From NCBI GenBank assembly GCA_934590355.1, contig CAKTOX010000002.1:1-64000 (forward strand): a stretch of 64,000 nt of DNA. The letters are read 5' to 3'. This DNA comes from an uncultured Oscillospiraceae bacterium. Its GTDB lineage: Bacteria > Bacillota > Clostridia > Oscillospirales > Oscillospiraceae. Made by a program: the position numbers and the translations under genes. Shown piece by piece: positions 1 to 6,877 of the stretch. The stretch's first letter is position 1. The number at the start of each line of letters is the position of its first letter. Under the pieces are notes generated by a model, which saw only the letters and a list, made by a program, of their open reading frames with translations, did not search any database and was not told the DNA's origin.

Positions 1-707
1 GATACCTCGGCGCGGAAGGTCGGGCCGAAGGTGTACACGTCGCCGAAGGCCATGGCGAAGTTCTCGGCGTTGAGCTGACCGGAAACGGTGAGGCTGGTGA
101 CCTTGCCGAAGAAGTCCTTGCTGTCGTCGACCTTGCCGTCCTCGCGCAGGGGGAGGTTATTAAGGTCGAGCGTGGTGACGCGGAACATTTCGCCCGCGCC
201 CTCGCAGTCCGAGCCCGTGATTATCGGGGTGTGGACGTAGACGAAGCCGTTACTGCGGAAAAATTCATGCACCGCCTGAGCCGCGACGCTGCGAACACGG
301 AAGGTCGCGGAGAAGAGGTTCGTGCGCGGGCGCAGATGCTGGATGGTGCGCAAAAATTCGACGCTGTGGCGCTTTTTCTGAAGCGGATAATCGGGAGAGG
401 ACACGCCCTCGATCTCGACCTGCGACGCCTTCAGCTCGAAGGGCTGCTTTGCATCGGGGGTGAGCACGAGTTCCCCCCTGACGATGAATGCCGCGCCGAC
501 ATTCTGGTGCGATACCTCGTCGTAATTTTCAAGCTTCTCGCGCTCGAGAACGACCTGCAGGCTCTTGAAGCACGAGCCGTCGTTGAGCTCAATAAAGCCG
601 AAGTTTTTCATATCGCGGATGGTGCGTGCCCAGCCGCATACGGTTATCTCTTTACCGTCGAAGCTCTCCGCGCCGGCAAATATCTGAGCGATCTTAGTGC
701 GTTTCAA
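1..707 (-). CDS. asnS: Asparaginyl-tRNA synthetase, 3' part cut by window edge
   Basis: The first 235 or so codons of a class IIb aminoacyl-tRNA synthetase that charges tRNA-Asn. The translation opens with an OB-fold anticodon-binding domain (about residues 15-100) and runs into the catalytic core, where SGQLNAENFAMAFGDVYTFG precedes a GPTFRAE motif; the QLNAE segment is typical of AsnRS rather than AspRS or LysRS. The start is taken as TTG at 705-707 because no ATG is nearby and GGAG lies about 8 nt upstream. The remainder of motifs 2 and 3 lies outside the window. Its promoter faces away from the CarD-like gene. Confidence 0.93.
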   Translation of the reverse strand, partial: MKRTKIAQIFAGAESFDGKEITVCGWARTIRDMKNFGFIELNDGSCFKSLQVVLEREKLENYDEVSHQNVGAAFIVRGELVLTPDAKQPFELKASQVEIEGVSSPDYPLQKKRHSVEFLRTIQHLRPRTNLFSATFRVRSVAAQAVHEFFRSNGFVYVHTPIITGSDCEGAGEMFRVTTLDLNNLPLREDGKVDDSKDFFGKVTSLTVSGQLNAENFAMAFGDVYTFGPTFRAEV

Positions 708-754
708 TCAAAAACACTCCAATACAATTAAAATTAAAATCAAGGGTAAAAAGC

Positions 755-783
755 ATTATATACTAATATTTTGTTCCTTGCAA
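755..783 (-). promoter_or_regulatory. Sigma-A promoter of asnS
   Basis: Reading the minus strand, TTGCAA (783-778) is followed by exactly 17 nt and a perfect TATAAT (760-755). The predicted leader to the asnS TTG is only about 40 nt, which leaves no room for a T-box. Confidence 0.75.
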
Positions 784-806
784 GAAAATTAAATTTGTGC
801 TATATT
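778..806 (+). promoter_or_regulatory. Sigma-A promoter of the CarD-like gene
   Basis: TTGCAA (778-783), a 17-nt spacer and TATATT (801-806). The -35 hexamer is a palindrome and is the same six bases used by the asnS promoter on the other strand. Confidence 0.65.
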
Positions 807-825
807 TTAAGTAGAGAAATGCATG

Positions 826-960
826 AAAACAGGCGCAAAACGGGCGCTTTCGGCTCTCGGAAACGCAAGCTCCTCGGCTGCACGCTTTAGGATCCGGGTG
901 CCGCCGAGTTTGAATTTTTGACGAAGGTAGCAAATTACGAGCCGTGACGCGGTCACGGCT
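826..960 (+). other. Structured 5' leader, possible riboswitch
   Basis: The roughly 170-nt leader of the CarD-like gene contains a segment (831-910) whose order of blocks recalls a class I cyclic-di-GMP aptamer: an ACAGGCGCAAAAC-like start, AAACGCAAGC, and GGATCCGGGTGCCG near the end, with CTCGGC pairing to GCCGAG. It is followed by a perfect 8-bp hairpin with a 3-nt loop (941-959, GCCGTGAC/GTCACGGC) close to the ribosome site. The aptamer assignment is a resemblance only; the hairpin is certain. Confidence 0.35.
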
Positions 961-985
961 TCGTGCGTGGGCTTGGAGGTATAAA

Positions 986-1498
986 ATGCTGTCGGTCGGC
1001 GATACTGTGGTGTACGGAACTCAGGGCGTGTGCACCCTCAAGGAAATATCGGTGCTGAAAATGGGAAAGACGAAGGGCGAATATTATGTTCTCAGCCCCT
1101 TGGATAACCCCGGCGGCACGGTGTATGTCCCAACGGCGAACGAAGCGCTCACGAAAAAGCTCCTGCCGGTGATGACCGAGCGCGAGGCAAACGAGCTCAT
1201 AGACGAGGCGGTCAGGGAGCCGCTTGAGTGGATATCGGGCGATAACGAGCGCAAGAACGTCTGCGACGACATCGTCAAAAACGGCAGCCGCAAGCAGCTC
1301 ATGCAGCTTGTCGGGATGCTCTACCGCCGCCGCGAGGAGCTCAAGGACAAGAAAAAGCATTTTCACAACATTGACGCGCAGTTTCTCAAGACCGCCGAAA
1401 GAATGCTGCACAGCGAACTGAGCTACGCGCTCGGCATCGCCGCGGAGGACGTCGCGGAGTATGTCCGCAGCAGAGTCACGGCACTCTGCGATACTTGA
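986..1498 (+). CDS. CarD family transcription regulator
   Basis: A 170-residue protein starting MLSVGDTVVYGTQGVC, the typical opening of the CarD/CdnL RNA-polymerase-interacting domain (about residues 1-65), followed by a mostly helical C-terminal region with many charged residues (KNVCDDIVKNG, YRRREELKDKKK) that in this family contacts promoter DNA. CarD-type proteins bind the RNA polymerase beta subunit and affect open-complex stability. ATG at 986 was chosen because GGAGG ends 6 nt upstream; a start 14 codons earlier would put the 8-bp hairpin inside the gene. The next gene's promoter overlaps its stop codon. Confidence 0.9.
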   Translation: MLSVGDTVVYGTQGVCTLKEISVLKMGKTKGEYYVLSPLDNPGGTVYVPTANEALTKKLLPVMTEREANELIDEAVREPLEWISGDNERKNVCDDIVKNGSRKQLMQLVGMLYRRREELKDKKKHFHNIDAQFLKTAERMLHSELSYALGIAAEDVAEYVRSRVTALCDT

Positions 1499-1524
1499 CG
1501 GATACGCATGGATTGGGGTATAAT
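1495..1524 (+). promoter_or_regulatory. Sigma-A promoter
   Basis: TTGACG (1495-1500), 18-nt spacer, TATAAT (1519-1524). The -35 box overlaps the TGA stop of the CarD-like gene; it drives the zinc-ribbon/BIG2 gene at 1559. Confidence 0.7.
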
Positions 1525-1558
1525 ACCCTGAAAAGCATCGAATTAAGGAGGAGCATAT

Positions 1559-2191
1559 ATGGGTCTTATTCCTCAGGTGACCTGCCGCCGCTGCGGAGAG
1601 AAATTCTCCGGAATGCACCGCAGATGCCCCAAGTGCGGCACGCGCAGGGTGCAGAACAGCCGCCGCGCTCCCGGCACAACGCCCAGCGCAATAAAGGGCA
1701 CGGCAGCGAACAGGCGGGCGGGCGACGACCGCAAGTGGCAGTTTATCTTCGGGGCGATACTCATCGTCGCGATAATCGCCGCGCTTATAGTTATGATAAC
1801 CGTCGGACTTGACAATGCCGATAATCCGAACGCGCCGGTAATGCCGACAACGCCGCCGGAGATCTCAGCGGCGCCGACTCCGACTCCGACTCCGACCCCG
1901 ACTCCGACTCCCACGCCGGAGATAACCTCGCTTACGATGAGCAGTCCCTACGCAAGCCCCTGCACGGAATTTGCCATTCGCACGGGCGACAGTGTCGCGC
2001 TTACGGGCTCGCACTTCCCGATGACGGTCACGCCCGATTATCAGTGGACCTCGGGCGATCCGAGCGTTGCGAGCGTCTCGGTCGACGAGAACGGACGCTG
2101 CACGGTCACAGGCGTCGGTGCGGGCACAACGAAGGTCACGCTAAGCTGCTACGGAAAGACCGTGGACTGCACGGTTTACGTGAGAAACTAA
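1559..2191 (+). CDS. Zinc-ribbon membrane protein with BIG2 (Ig-like) domain
   Basis: A 210-residue protein with three clear parts. Residues 9-27 carry two CxxC knuckles (CRRC and CPKC), a zinc ribbon on the cytoplasmic side. Residues about 62-82 form one transmembrane helix. A Thr-Pro repeat linker (about 105-120) leads to a C-terminal bacterial Ig-like group 2 domain with the usual SVDENGRCTVTGVGAGTTKV pattern, which should be outside the cell. AAGGAGG lies just upstream of ATG 1559. The TP linker is encoded by an ACTCCG hexanucleotide tract (about 1878-1916) that could vary in length. The function is unknown; the fold suggests a cell-envelope role. Confidence 0.8.
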   Translation: MGLIPQVTCRRCGEKFSGMHRRCPKCGTRRVQNSRRAPGTTPSAIKGTAANRRAGDDRKWQFIFGAILIVAIIAALIVMITVGLDNADNPNAPVMPTTPPEISAAPTPTPTPTPTPTPTPEITSLTMSSPYASPCTEFAIRTGDSVALTGSHFPMTVTPDYQWTSGDPSVASVSVDENGRCTVTGVGAGTTKVTLSCYGKTVDCTVYVRN

Positions 2192-2209
2192 AAAAAGCGT
2201 AAAAAAGTG

Positions 2210-2238
2210 TTGACAAATCTATCGGCATCGGGTAGAAT
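2210..2238 (+). promoter_or_regulatory. Promoter of tRNA-Val
   Basis: Perfect TTGACA (2210-2215), 17-nt spacer, TAGAAT (2233-2238), placing the start a few bases before the mature tRNA 5' end. Confidence 0.8.
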
Positions 2239-2255
2239 AACCGTTGCCGATAAAC

Positions 2256-2331
2256 GGACGATTGGCGCAGCTGGTAGCGCATCCGCTTGACGTGCGGGAG
2301 GTCACAAGTTCGAGTCTTGTATCGTCCACCA
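2256..2331 (+). tRNA. tRNA-Val(GAC)
   Basis: A complete 76-nt cloverleaf. The acceptor stem GGACGAT pairs with ATCGTCC, the D arm reads GCGCAGCTGGTAGCGC, the anticodon loop TTGACGT gives anticodon GAC (valine, GUC/GUU), the T arm contains GTTCGAGTC, and CCA is encoded. It has its own promoter and terminator, so it is a single-gene unit. Confidence 0.96.
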
Positions 2332-2332
2332 A

Positions 2333-2372
2333 AAACCTACGGTTCGTTTGAGCCGTAGGTTTTCTTTTTTTT
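2333..2372 (+). terminator. Terminator of tRNA-Val
   Basis: AACCTACGG pairs with CCGTAGGTT across a short loop, followed by TTTTCTTTTTTTT. Confidence 0.88.
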
Positions 2373-2375
2373 GCC

Positions 2376-2500
2376 GGGGCGATGAGCTATGGATATCGGC
2401 GGCAGATTCAGCTTAGCAGACACGGTGCCTACTGCGCAGTAAGAGCCATGACAACGGGTGAACAATGCTCACCCCTACGGTCGGAGGTATCGCCTGTTCG
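2376..2500. repeat. Degenerate copy of intergenic repeat family
   Basis: Contains GGGTGAACAATGCTCACCC (2456-2474) followed by CTACGG, a diverged version of the palindrome found near 37346, 44231, 48994 and 53275. The upstream part (CGATGAGC...ATCGGCGGCAG) also resembles the repeat units further right. No credible gene lies here. Confidence 0.55.
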
Positions 2501-2507
2501 AAACGCA

Positions 2508-2552
2508 AAAACAAGCCGCTCCCTTGTTCAAACGGACAGGGGGCGGCTTAAA
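2508..2552 (-). terminator. Terminator of the 2561 gene
   Basis: On the minus strand AAGCCGCCCCC pairs with GGGAGCGGCTT, followed by GTTTTTG. Confidence 0.75.
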
Positions 2553-2560
2553 TTATACGC

Positions 2561-2791
2561 TTATTTAAAAACAAAATACAGTGTCACGCACCAGCTCAGG
2601 AGGCCGAAGAGCATTGCCGCGATGAGTACGCGGAAGCTGTGCTCGTTTTCGAGCTCCTGCTGCGCGCCGGCGACCTCGGACGCGCCGAGAAGATAGGCTC
2701 TGTAAAGCGAAATAAAGCGGCGCGAGTCCTCCGCTCCCGCTGCGCGGGCCTGCGCGGGGGTCTTTCTGAAAATCGGATGCATCTCCATCAT
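2561..2791 (-). CDS. Small hypothetical membrane protein
   Basis: A 76-residue protein I do not recognise. The N-terminal two thirds is polar and helical (RKTPAQARAAGAEDSRR, then an LLGASEVAGAQQELE stretch) and the C-terminal about 20 residues form a single transmembrane helix ending in FVFK. A longer reading with 22 extra residues is possible, but a good promoter (TTGAAA-16-TATAAT) overlaps that extension, and GGAGA lies just before the ATG pair at 2791/2788, so the short form is preferred. A terminator follows directly. It is a single-gene unit. Confidence 0.55.
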   Translation of the reverse strand: MMEMHPIFRKTPAQARAAGAEDSRRFISLYRAYLLGASEVAGAQQELENEHSFRVLIAAMLFGLLSWCVTLYFVFK

Positions 2792-2822
2792 GTATCTCCA
2801 TATCAAATAGTATATGGCTACA

Positions 2823-2850
2823 ATTATACTATACGCAGGGGATATTTCAA
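2823..2850 (-). promoter_or_regulatory. Promoter of the 2561 gene
   Basis: Minus strand TTGAAA (2850-2845), 16-nt spacer, TATAAT (2828-2823). Its position inside the longest open frame fixes the shorter protein start. Confidence 0.65.
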
Positions 2851-2866
2851 GACACAATTTTTTCCG

Positions 2867-3298
2867 CTAACGGCACTTAAACAGCAGCATGCCGCCCGTC
2901 ATGAGCGCAAGACCCGCGTACTTATGCCAGGTGAAGGCGAGCCTTTCGCTGCCCATGAGCCCGAAGGCGTCGATGCAGGCGGCGACGAGAAGCTGAGATA
3001 TCAGGATGACCGACACGGCGAGCGTCGTGCCGAGGCTTTTTATGCCGAGCATGACGGTGACGGTGATGACGATGCCGAGCACGCCCCCGAGCCAGTAGAG
3101 CTTGTTGACCTGACCGAGCTGCGAGAAGCTGCCCTGCCGCCAGAAGATCAGCACGGCGAGCGCAAGCGCAAACGCGGTGCCCTGCACGAAGGCGTTGGCC
3201 TCCATGGTGCCGATCCCCTCGCCGAGTCGCGTGTTCATGACGCCCTGCACGCTCATCGCCATTCCCGCGGCTATGCTGAAAATAATACCGAGCAGCAT
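2867..3298 (-). CDS. YdcZ/DUF606 family DMT-type transporter
   Basis: A 143-residue integral membrane protein with about five hydrophobic helices. The start (LLGIIFSIAAGMAMSVQG), the GIGTMEANAFVQG segment, the TLAVSVILISQLLVAACID segment and the ending GGMLLF match the short YdcZ/DUF606 branch of the drug/metabolite transporter superfamily, where half-size proteins act as dimers. AAGGGG abuts the first ATG (3307), too close to serve it, and is 9 nt from the ATG at 3298, so the latter is chosen. The substrate cannot be told. It is transcribed away from the ACT-domain gene. Confidence 0.8.
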   Translation of the reverse strand: MLLGIIFSIAAGMAMSVQGVMNTRLGEGIGTMEANAFVQGTAFALALAVLIFWRQGSFSQLGQVNKLYWLGGVLGIVITVTVMLGIKSLGTTLAVSVILISQLLVAACIDAFGLMGSERLAFTWHKYAGLALMTGGMLLFKCR

Positions 3299-3345
3299 AT
3301 TTTCCATCCCCTTAGAATTTTTCTCCGATATTTTTTGCGCAGCTA

Positions 3346-3374
3346 TTGATATGCCCGCCGCAATGTGTTAAAAT
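3346..3374 (+). promoter_or_regulatory. Promoter of the ACT-domain gene
   Basis: TTGATA (3346-3351), 17-nt spacer, TAAAAT (3369-3374); AGGAGG follows at 3411-3416. Confidence 0.6.
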
Positions 3375-3423
3375 CCGTATCACAAGCACAAATGTCATCG
3401 TATCGCACACAGGAGGCTGAATA

Positions 3424-3867
3424 ATGGCGAACGCAAGACCCAAATATTATCTGGTCGAGGCAACGGCGCTGCCGGAGGTTTTCGTGAAGGTCACGGAGGC
3501 CAAGGCGCTGCTGGAAACGGGCGAGGCGCGCACGGTCGCGGAGGCCGTAGAGCGCGTTGACCTGAGCAGAAGCGCGTTTTATAAATACAAGGACTGCATC
3601 GCGCCGTTTCGTGATATGAAGCGCGACGCCATCATGACCTTCCACATAAAGCTGCACGACAAGCCCGGAAAGCTTGCGTCCGTCCTGTCTATTTTTACCG
3701 AGTCGGGCGCAAATATACTCACGATAAACCAGTCGATACCGGCAAACGGCGTCGCGCTCGTGACCATTTCCATCGCACCGGAAAATCTCACGCTCAGCAG
3801 CGACGAGCTGATGGCGCGGCTGACCTCGATGCCGGGCGTGGTGGACATTGAGCTTATGGCAGGCTGA
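3424..3867 (+). CDS. ACT domain-containing protein, UPF0735 (PheB-like) family
   Basis: A 147-residue protein. Residues 1-65 form a helical N-terminal domain (YYLVEATALPEVFVKV ... LSRSAFYKYKD) and residues 70-147 an ACT fold (FHIKLHDKPGKLASVLSIF, then a NILTINQSIP strand), the amino-acid-binding module of metabolic regulators. The family is of unknown exact role and is often found next to homoserine dehydrogenase, homoserine kinase or aspartokinase genes; here the next gene is aspartokinase, so a regulatory role in aspartate-family synthesis is a reasonable inference. AGGAGG stands 7 nt before ATG. A strong terminator-like hairpin separates it from lysC. Confidence 0.88.
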   Translation: MANARPKYYLVEATALPEVFVKVTEAKALLETGEARTVAEAVERVDLSRSAFYKYKDCIAPFRDMKRDAIMTFHIKLHDKPGKLASVLSIFTESGANILTINQSIPANGVALVTISIAPENLTLSSDELMARLTSMPGVVDIELMAG

Positions 3868-3884
3868 ACATTTCCGAATATGAT

Positions 3885-3917
3885 GAAGTAGGGCAATGAC
3901 CCTACTTCTTTTTATTT
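3885..3917 (+). terminator. Terminator/attenuator between ACT gene and lysC
   Basis: Perfect 9-bp stem GAAGTAGGG/CCCTACTTC (3885-3893 and 3900-3908) with 6-nt loop, then TTTTTATTT. The lysC start lies only about 11 nt beyond it. Confidence 0.85.
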
Positions 3918-3927
3918 GGGTGATGCT

Positions 3928-4884
3928 ATGCTTACAATACAAAAATTCGGCGGCAGCTCTCTTGCCGATGCGCACAGGCTGCGTGCCGCGGCGCGCGTTG
4001 CCGCGCAAAAGCTCCGGGAGGGTGGGCAGCTCGTCATCGTCGTGTCCGCGCGCGGCTCGTCTACCGATGCGCTCATTGCCGAGGCGGACGCGATCGACGA
4101 GCGCGCCGGCGCAAGAGAGCGCGACGCGCTTTTGAGCACGGGCGAACAGTCCTCGGCGGCGCTCATGGCGATGCAGCTTTCCGCCCTCGGAATTGCGAGC
4201 GTTTCGCTCACGGGGCAGCAGGCGGGGATAAAAACCGACCTTACCCACGGCGACGCGAGAATAACGGGCATCGACACCTGCCGCATAATGCGCGAGCTCG
4301 GCGACGGGAAAACGGTCGTCGTTGCGGGCTTTCAGGGCGTTAATTCGCGCGAGGATATCACAACGCTCGGGCGCGGCGGCTCGGACACCACGGCGGTGGA
4401 GCTCGCGGCGGCGCTCGGGGCGGATAAATGCGAGATCTACTCCGACGTTGACGGCATCTACACGGCCGACCCGCGGCTCGTGACGGGGGCGCGGAAGCTT
4501 GAGCGCATAGACTACCGCGATATGCTGCTGCTCGCTCGCGGCGGCTCGCAGGTGCTCCACTCGCGCAGCGTCGAGGCGGCAATGAAAAACGGCGTCGAGG
4601 TCGAGCTGCGATCGAGCTTCGTAAAGCGCCCGGGCACGATTTTGACGCGGCTCGGCAACAGACCCGAGGTCTGCGGCGTAACGCGCGATGCTTCCCGCGG
4701 GAGCGTCAGCATCGTCGGCGCCGGGGTTAACGGCAGCCTTCTCGCGGACATCGCGGCGCAGCTTGCGCACAGCGGTATCGTCATTCTCGATACCTCGCTT
4801 CAGCCCGGCGTGTGCACGCTCACGGTTTCGCCCGAGCAGCTTCTGCCCGCGCTGGAGCTGAGTCACGCTCTTCTCTTCCGCTGA
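3928..4884 (+). CDS. lysC: Aspartate kinase, short form
   Basis: Phosphorylates aspartate, the first step toward lysine, threonine, methionine and diaminopimelate. The catalytic amino-acid-kinase domain (residues 1 to about 245) has KFGGSSLAD at the start, STGEQSSA, GFQGVNSREDITTLGRGGSDTTA and a SDVDGIYTADPR loop. The protein has only 318 residues against about 400 for usual monofunctional enzymes: after PEVCGVTRD there is room for one ACT subdomain (RGSVSIVGAGVNGS ... VCTLTV), so one of the normal pair seems missing. ATG 3928 is chosen with GGGTG just upstream; a TTG four codons earlier is possible. There is no space for its own promoter after the hairpin at 3885. Confidence 0.9.
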   Translation: MLTIQKFGGSSLADAHRLRAAARVAAQKLREGGQLVIVVSARGSSTDALIAEADAIDERAGARERDALLSTGEQSSAALMAMQLSALGIASVSLTGQQAGIKTDLTHGDARITGIDTCRIMRELGDGKTVVVAGFQGVNSREDITTLGRGGSDTTAVELAAALGADKCEIYSDVDGIYTADPRLVTGARKLERIDYRDMLLLARGGSQVLHSRSVEAAMKNGVEVELRSSFVKRPGTILTRLGNRPEVCGVTRDASRGSVSIVGAGVNGSLLADIAAQLAHSGIVILDTSLQPGVCTLTVSPEQLLPALELSHALLFR

Positions 4885-4967
4885 AATATTTGCGCGGTTT
4901 CAGGCCCCGAAGGGGCACTTTGCGCCATTTCGGAATATGTTTTTACGCAATCGGCACGAATTATGGT

Positions 4968-4996
4968 TTGCATAAGCGAGCGATTTGTGATATGCT
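4968..4996 (+). promoter_or_regulatory. Promoter of the GntR gene
   Basis: TTGCAT (4968-4973), 17-nt spacer, TATGCT (4991-4996); AAGGAG at 5015. Confidence 0.6.
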
Positions 4997-5028
4997 ACAG
5001 TGTAAGCACAAAAGAAGGAGTTGAGTTC

Positions 5029-5748
5029 ATGGATCGCAAACAGTTTGATAAGATCCGACAAGAAAATCCGTTCATGCCGCTCAACGATGTCGTTCATGAG
5101 CTTATATTGCAGGAGATAATCAGCTTTTCCGTCATGCCGGGCAGCCGCGTGAGCGAGAGCAGCATCGCGCAGGAGCTGGGCATAAGCCGCTCCCCGGTTA
5201 AGGCAGCGCTCGAGAAGCTCTCGGCGAGCAATTATATAAAGATCCAAAACAGCCGCTATTACGTTGCCGAGTTCAGCAAGAAGGAATACGACGAGATCTG
5301 CGACTTTACGGAAATGATAGAGACCTATGCCGCGGGCGAGGCCGCGCTGAACATAACACCAGAGCAGCTCAACGAGCTGTACGGCATGGCGCACAGGCTT
5401 CAGGACACCTACGACGAGGCGTTTCACAAGGGCAAGGACTTCGTATTCAAAAAGCTGCTTGAGCGGGAGATAGAGTTCCATTTTTCCGTCGTCAAGGCAT
5501 CGGGCAACAGCCTGATAACCGACATCTACGACCAGATGAAGTACCGTCTTTTCCGCTGCCGCAGCTACCTGCTGTTTTCGCGGCCGGAGGGTTTTTACGA
5601 CACGGTCGATAACGACCACGTTTTCATCTGCGACATTCTCAAGTTCGGCGACCGCGACATGGCTGCCGCCGCCGTGCGCCGCCACCTCGGCGTTTCGCGC
5701 TCCGGCATCGAGCGATATAATCTGCTCGATCATGCGGGCAAAAAATAA
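5029..5748 (+). CDS. GntR family regulator, FCD (FadR-like) subfamily
   Basis: A 239-residue DNA-binding regulator. The winged helix occupies about residues 15-80 with VHELILQEIISFSVMPGSRV, SESSIAQELGISRSPVKAAL (recognition helix) and NSRYYV in the wing. Residues 90-225 are an all-helical FCD effector domain, with EFHFSVV and RRHL as likely metal or ligand positions. ATG 5029 is preferred over an upstream in-frame start because AAGGAG ends 8 nt before it and the promoter overlaps the longer form. The ligand is unknown. It stands alone, with two terminators after it. Confidence 0.9.
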   Translation: MDRKQFDKIRQENPFMPLNDVVHELILQEIISFSVMPGSRVSESSIAQELGISRSPVKAALEKLSASNYIKIQNSRYYVAEFSKKEYDEICDFTEMIETYAAGEAALNITPEQLNELYGMAHRLQDTYDEAFHKGKDFVFKKLLEREIEFHFSVVKASGNSLITDIYDQMKYRLFRCRSYLLFSRPEGFYDTVDNDHVFICDILKFGDRDMAAAAVRRHLGVSRSGIERYNLLDHAGKK

Positions 5749-5756
5749 GCGCAAAG

Positions 5757-5794
5757 AACCGCTCCCGATATTTTTAGATCGAGAGCGGCTTTTT
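5757..5794 (+). terminator. Terminator of the GntR gene
   Basis: CCGCTCCCGAT pairs with ATCGAGAGCGG (one mismatch), followed by CTTTTT. Confidence 0.82.
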
Positions 5795-5820
5795 AACGGA
5801 AAATACGCCGAAGCGCGAAA

Positions 5821-5857
5821 AAAGCCTCTGCCAACAGGAGGAAGGCAGAGGTTTTTT
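5821..5857. terminator. Second, two-way terminator
   Basis: CCTCTGCC/GGCAGAGG with an 11-nt loop, flanked by A-rich and T-rich tracts on both sides, so it can act on either strand and may also close the sigG transcript. Confidence 0.8.
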
Positions 5858-6040
5858 CGGTTTTTGTGTTGCGTTGCATCGCGGATTGAGGAGCTCCGCA
5901 ATGCCAAACAAGCAAAGAAAAGAGAGATGGAAAGAAGAATCAAACGAATATTTGTTATTTATCTGACGAGGATATGTTAACATATAGTTTGAGATTTGTA
6001 AAGGGGCATTTGCGATTTTTTATCAATTTCTTTTAAATTT

Positions 6041-6817
6041 TTATGAACAAATCTCTTTTTTTATGCGGCTTATCGCGCTTTTCTCAAGTCGGGAGACCTG
6101 AGCCTGACTAATTCCGATCTCGCGCGCTACTTCGGTCTGCGTGCGACCCGTGTAAAAGCGCAGCGAGAGTATGCGCTTTTCGCGCGCGGAGAGCCTGCCG
6201 AGAGCCTCGCCGAGGGCTATGCACTCAAGCCAATGCTCGTCGGTGTTTTTCGTGTCGCCTATCTGATCCATGACGCAGACGCTCTCGCCGCTGTCGCTGT
6301 AAACAGGCTCGTAGAGCGAAACCGGGTCGCAGATGGCGTCGAGCGCAAAGACGACCTCCGCACGCTTTATGCCGAGGCGGCGGGCTATCTGCTCAACGTC
6401 GGGCTCGCGCCCCAGCTCCGCCGTGAGGCTCTCCTTCGCCTGAAGCACGCGGTAGGCCGTGTCGCGCACGGAGCGCGAAACGCGCAGCGCACCGTGGTCG
6501 CGCAGAAATCTGCGCAGCTCGCCCGATATCATCGGCACGCCGTAGGTCGAAAACTGCACGTTCTGCGCGAGGTCGAAGCAGTCGATGGCCTTGATAAGCC
6601 CGATGCAGCCGACCTGAAACAGATCGTCCATGCTCTCGCCGCGCCCCGCGAATTTTTGGATCACCGACAAAACGAGCCTGAGATTGCCGTTTATGAGCTT
6701 TTCCCGCGCCTTTTTGTCGCCGGCCTGCGCCTGTGCGATGAGCCCGCGCATCTCGGCATTTTTCAGCAGCGGTAGCTTCGCCGTGTTGACTCCGCACAGC
6801 TCGACCTTGCCCTGCAT
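6041..6817 (-). CDS. sigG: RNA polymerase sporulation sigma factor SigG
   Basis: The late forespore sigma factor of sporulation. The N-terminus carries the SigG hallmark KVELCGVNTAKLPLLKN, used in sigma-G for anti-sigma control; region 2 follows (FAGRGESMDDLFQVGCIGL, then NVQFSTYGVPMISGELRRFL), then region 3, and region 4 with the helix-turn-helix TQTEVAREIGISQAQVSRLE near the end. Its 258 residues are the normal length. AGGAG lies about 9 nt before ATG. In bacilli it sits beside sigE and the spoIIG genes; here it stands alone, next to a toxin cassette. GGGAAATAAT at 6851-6842 resembles a sigma-F/G -10 element. Confidence 0.95.
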   Translation of the reverse strand: MQGKVELCGVNTAKLPLLKNAEMRGLIAQAQAGDKKAREKLINGNLRLVLSVIQKFAGRGESMDDLFQVGCIGLIKAIDCFDLAQNVQFSTYGVPMISGELRRFLRDHGALRVSRSVRDTAYRVLQAKESLTAELGREPDVEQIARRLGIKRAEVVFALDAICDPVSLYEPVYSDSGESVCVMDQIGDTKNTDEHWLECIALGEALGRLSAREKRILSLRFYTGRTQTEVAREIGISQAQVSRLEKSAISRIKKEICS

Positions 6818-6877
6818 AGCATCACTCTCCTAAGTGAAGCTATTATTTCCCGATTTTCTGCCGATTATCCCGCTGTT

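Noticed and set aside
708..760. T-box leader for asnS
   Set aside because: The mapped promoter leaves only about 40 nt before the start, and there is no TGGNACCGCG-like box.
1878..1916. Microsatellite or CRISPR-like tract
   Set aside because: The hexanucleotide repeats encode the Thr-Pro linker of the BIG2 membrane protein and have no spacers.
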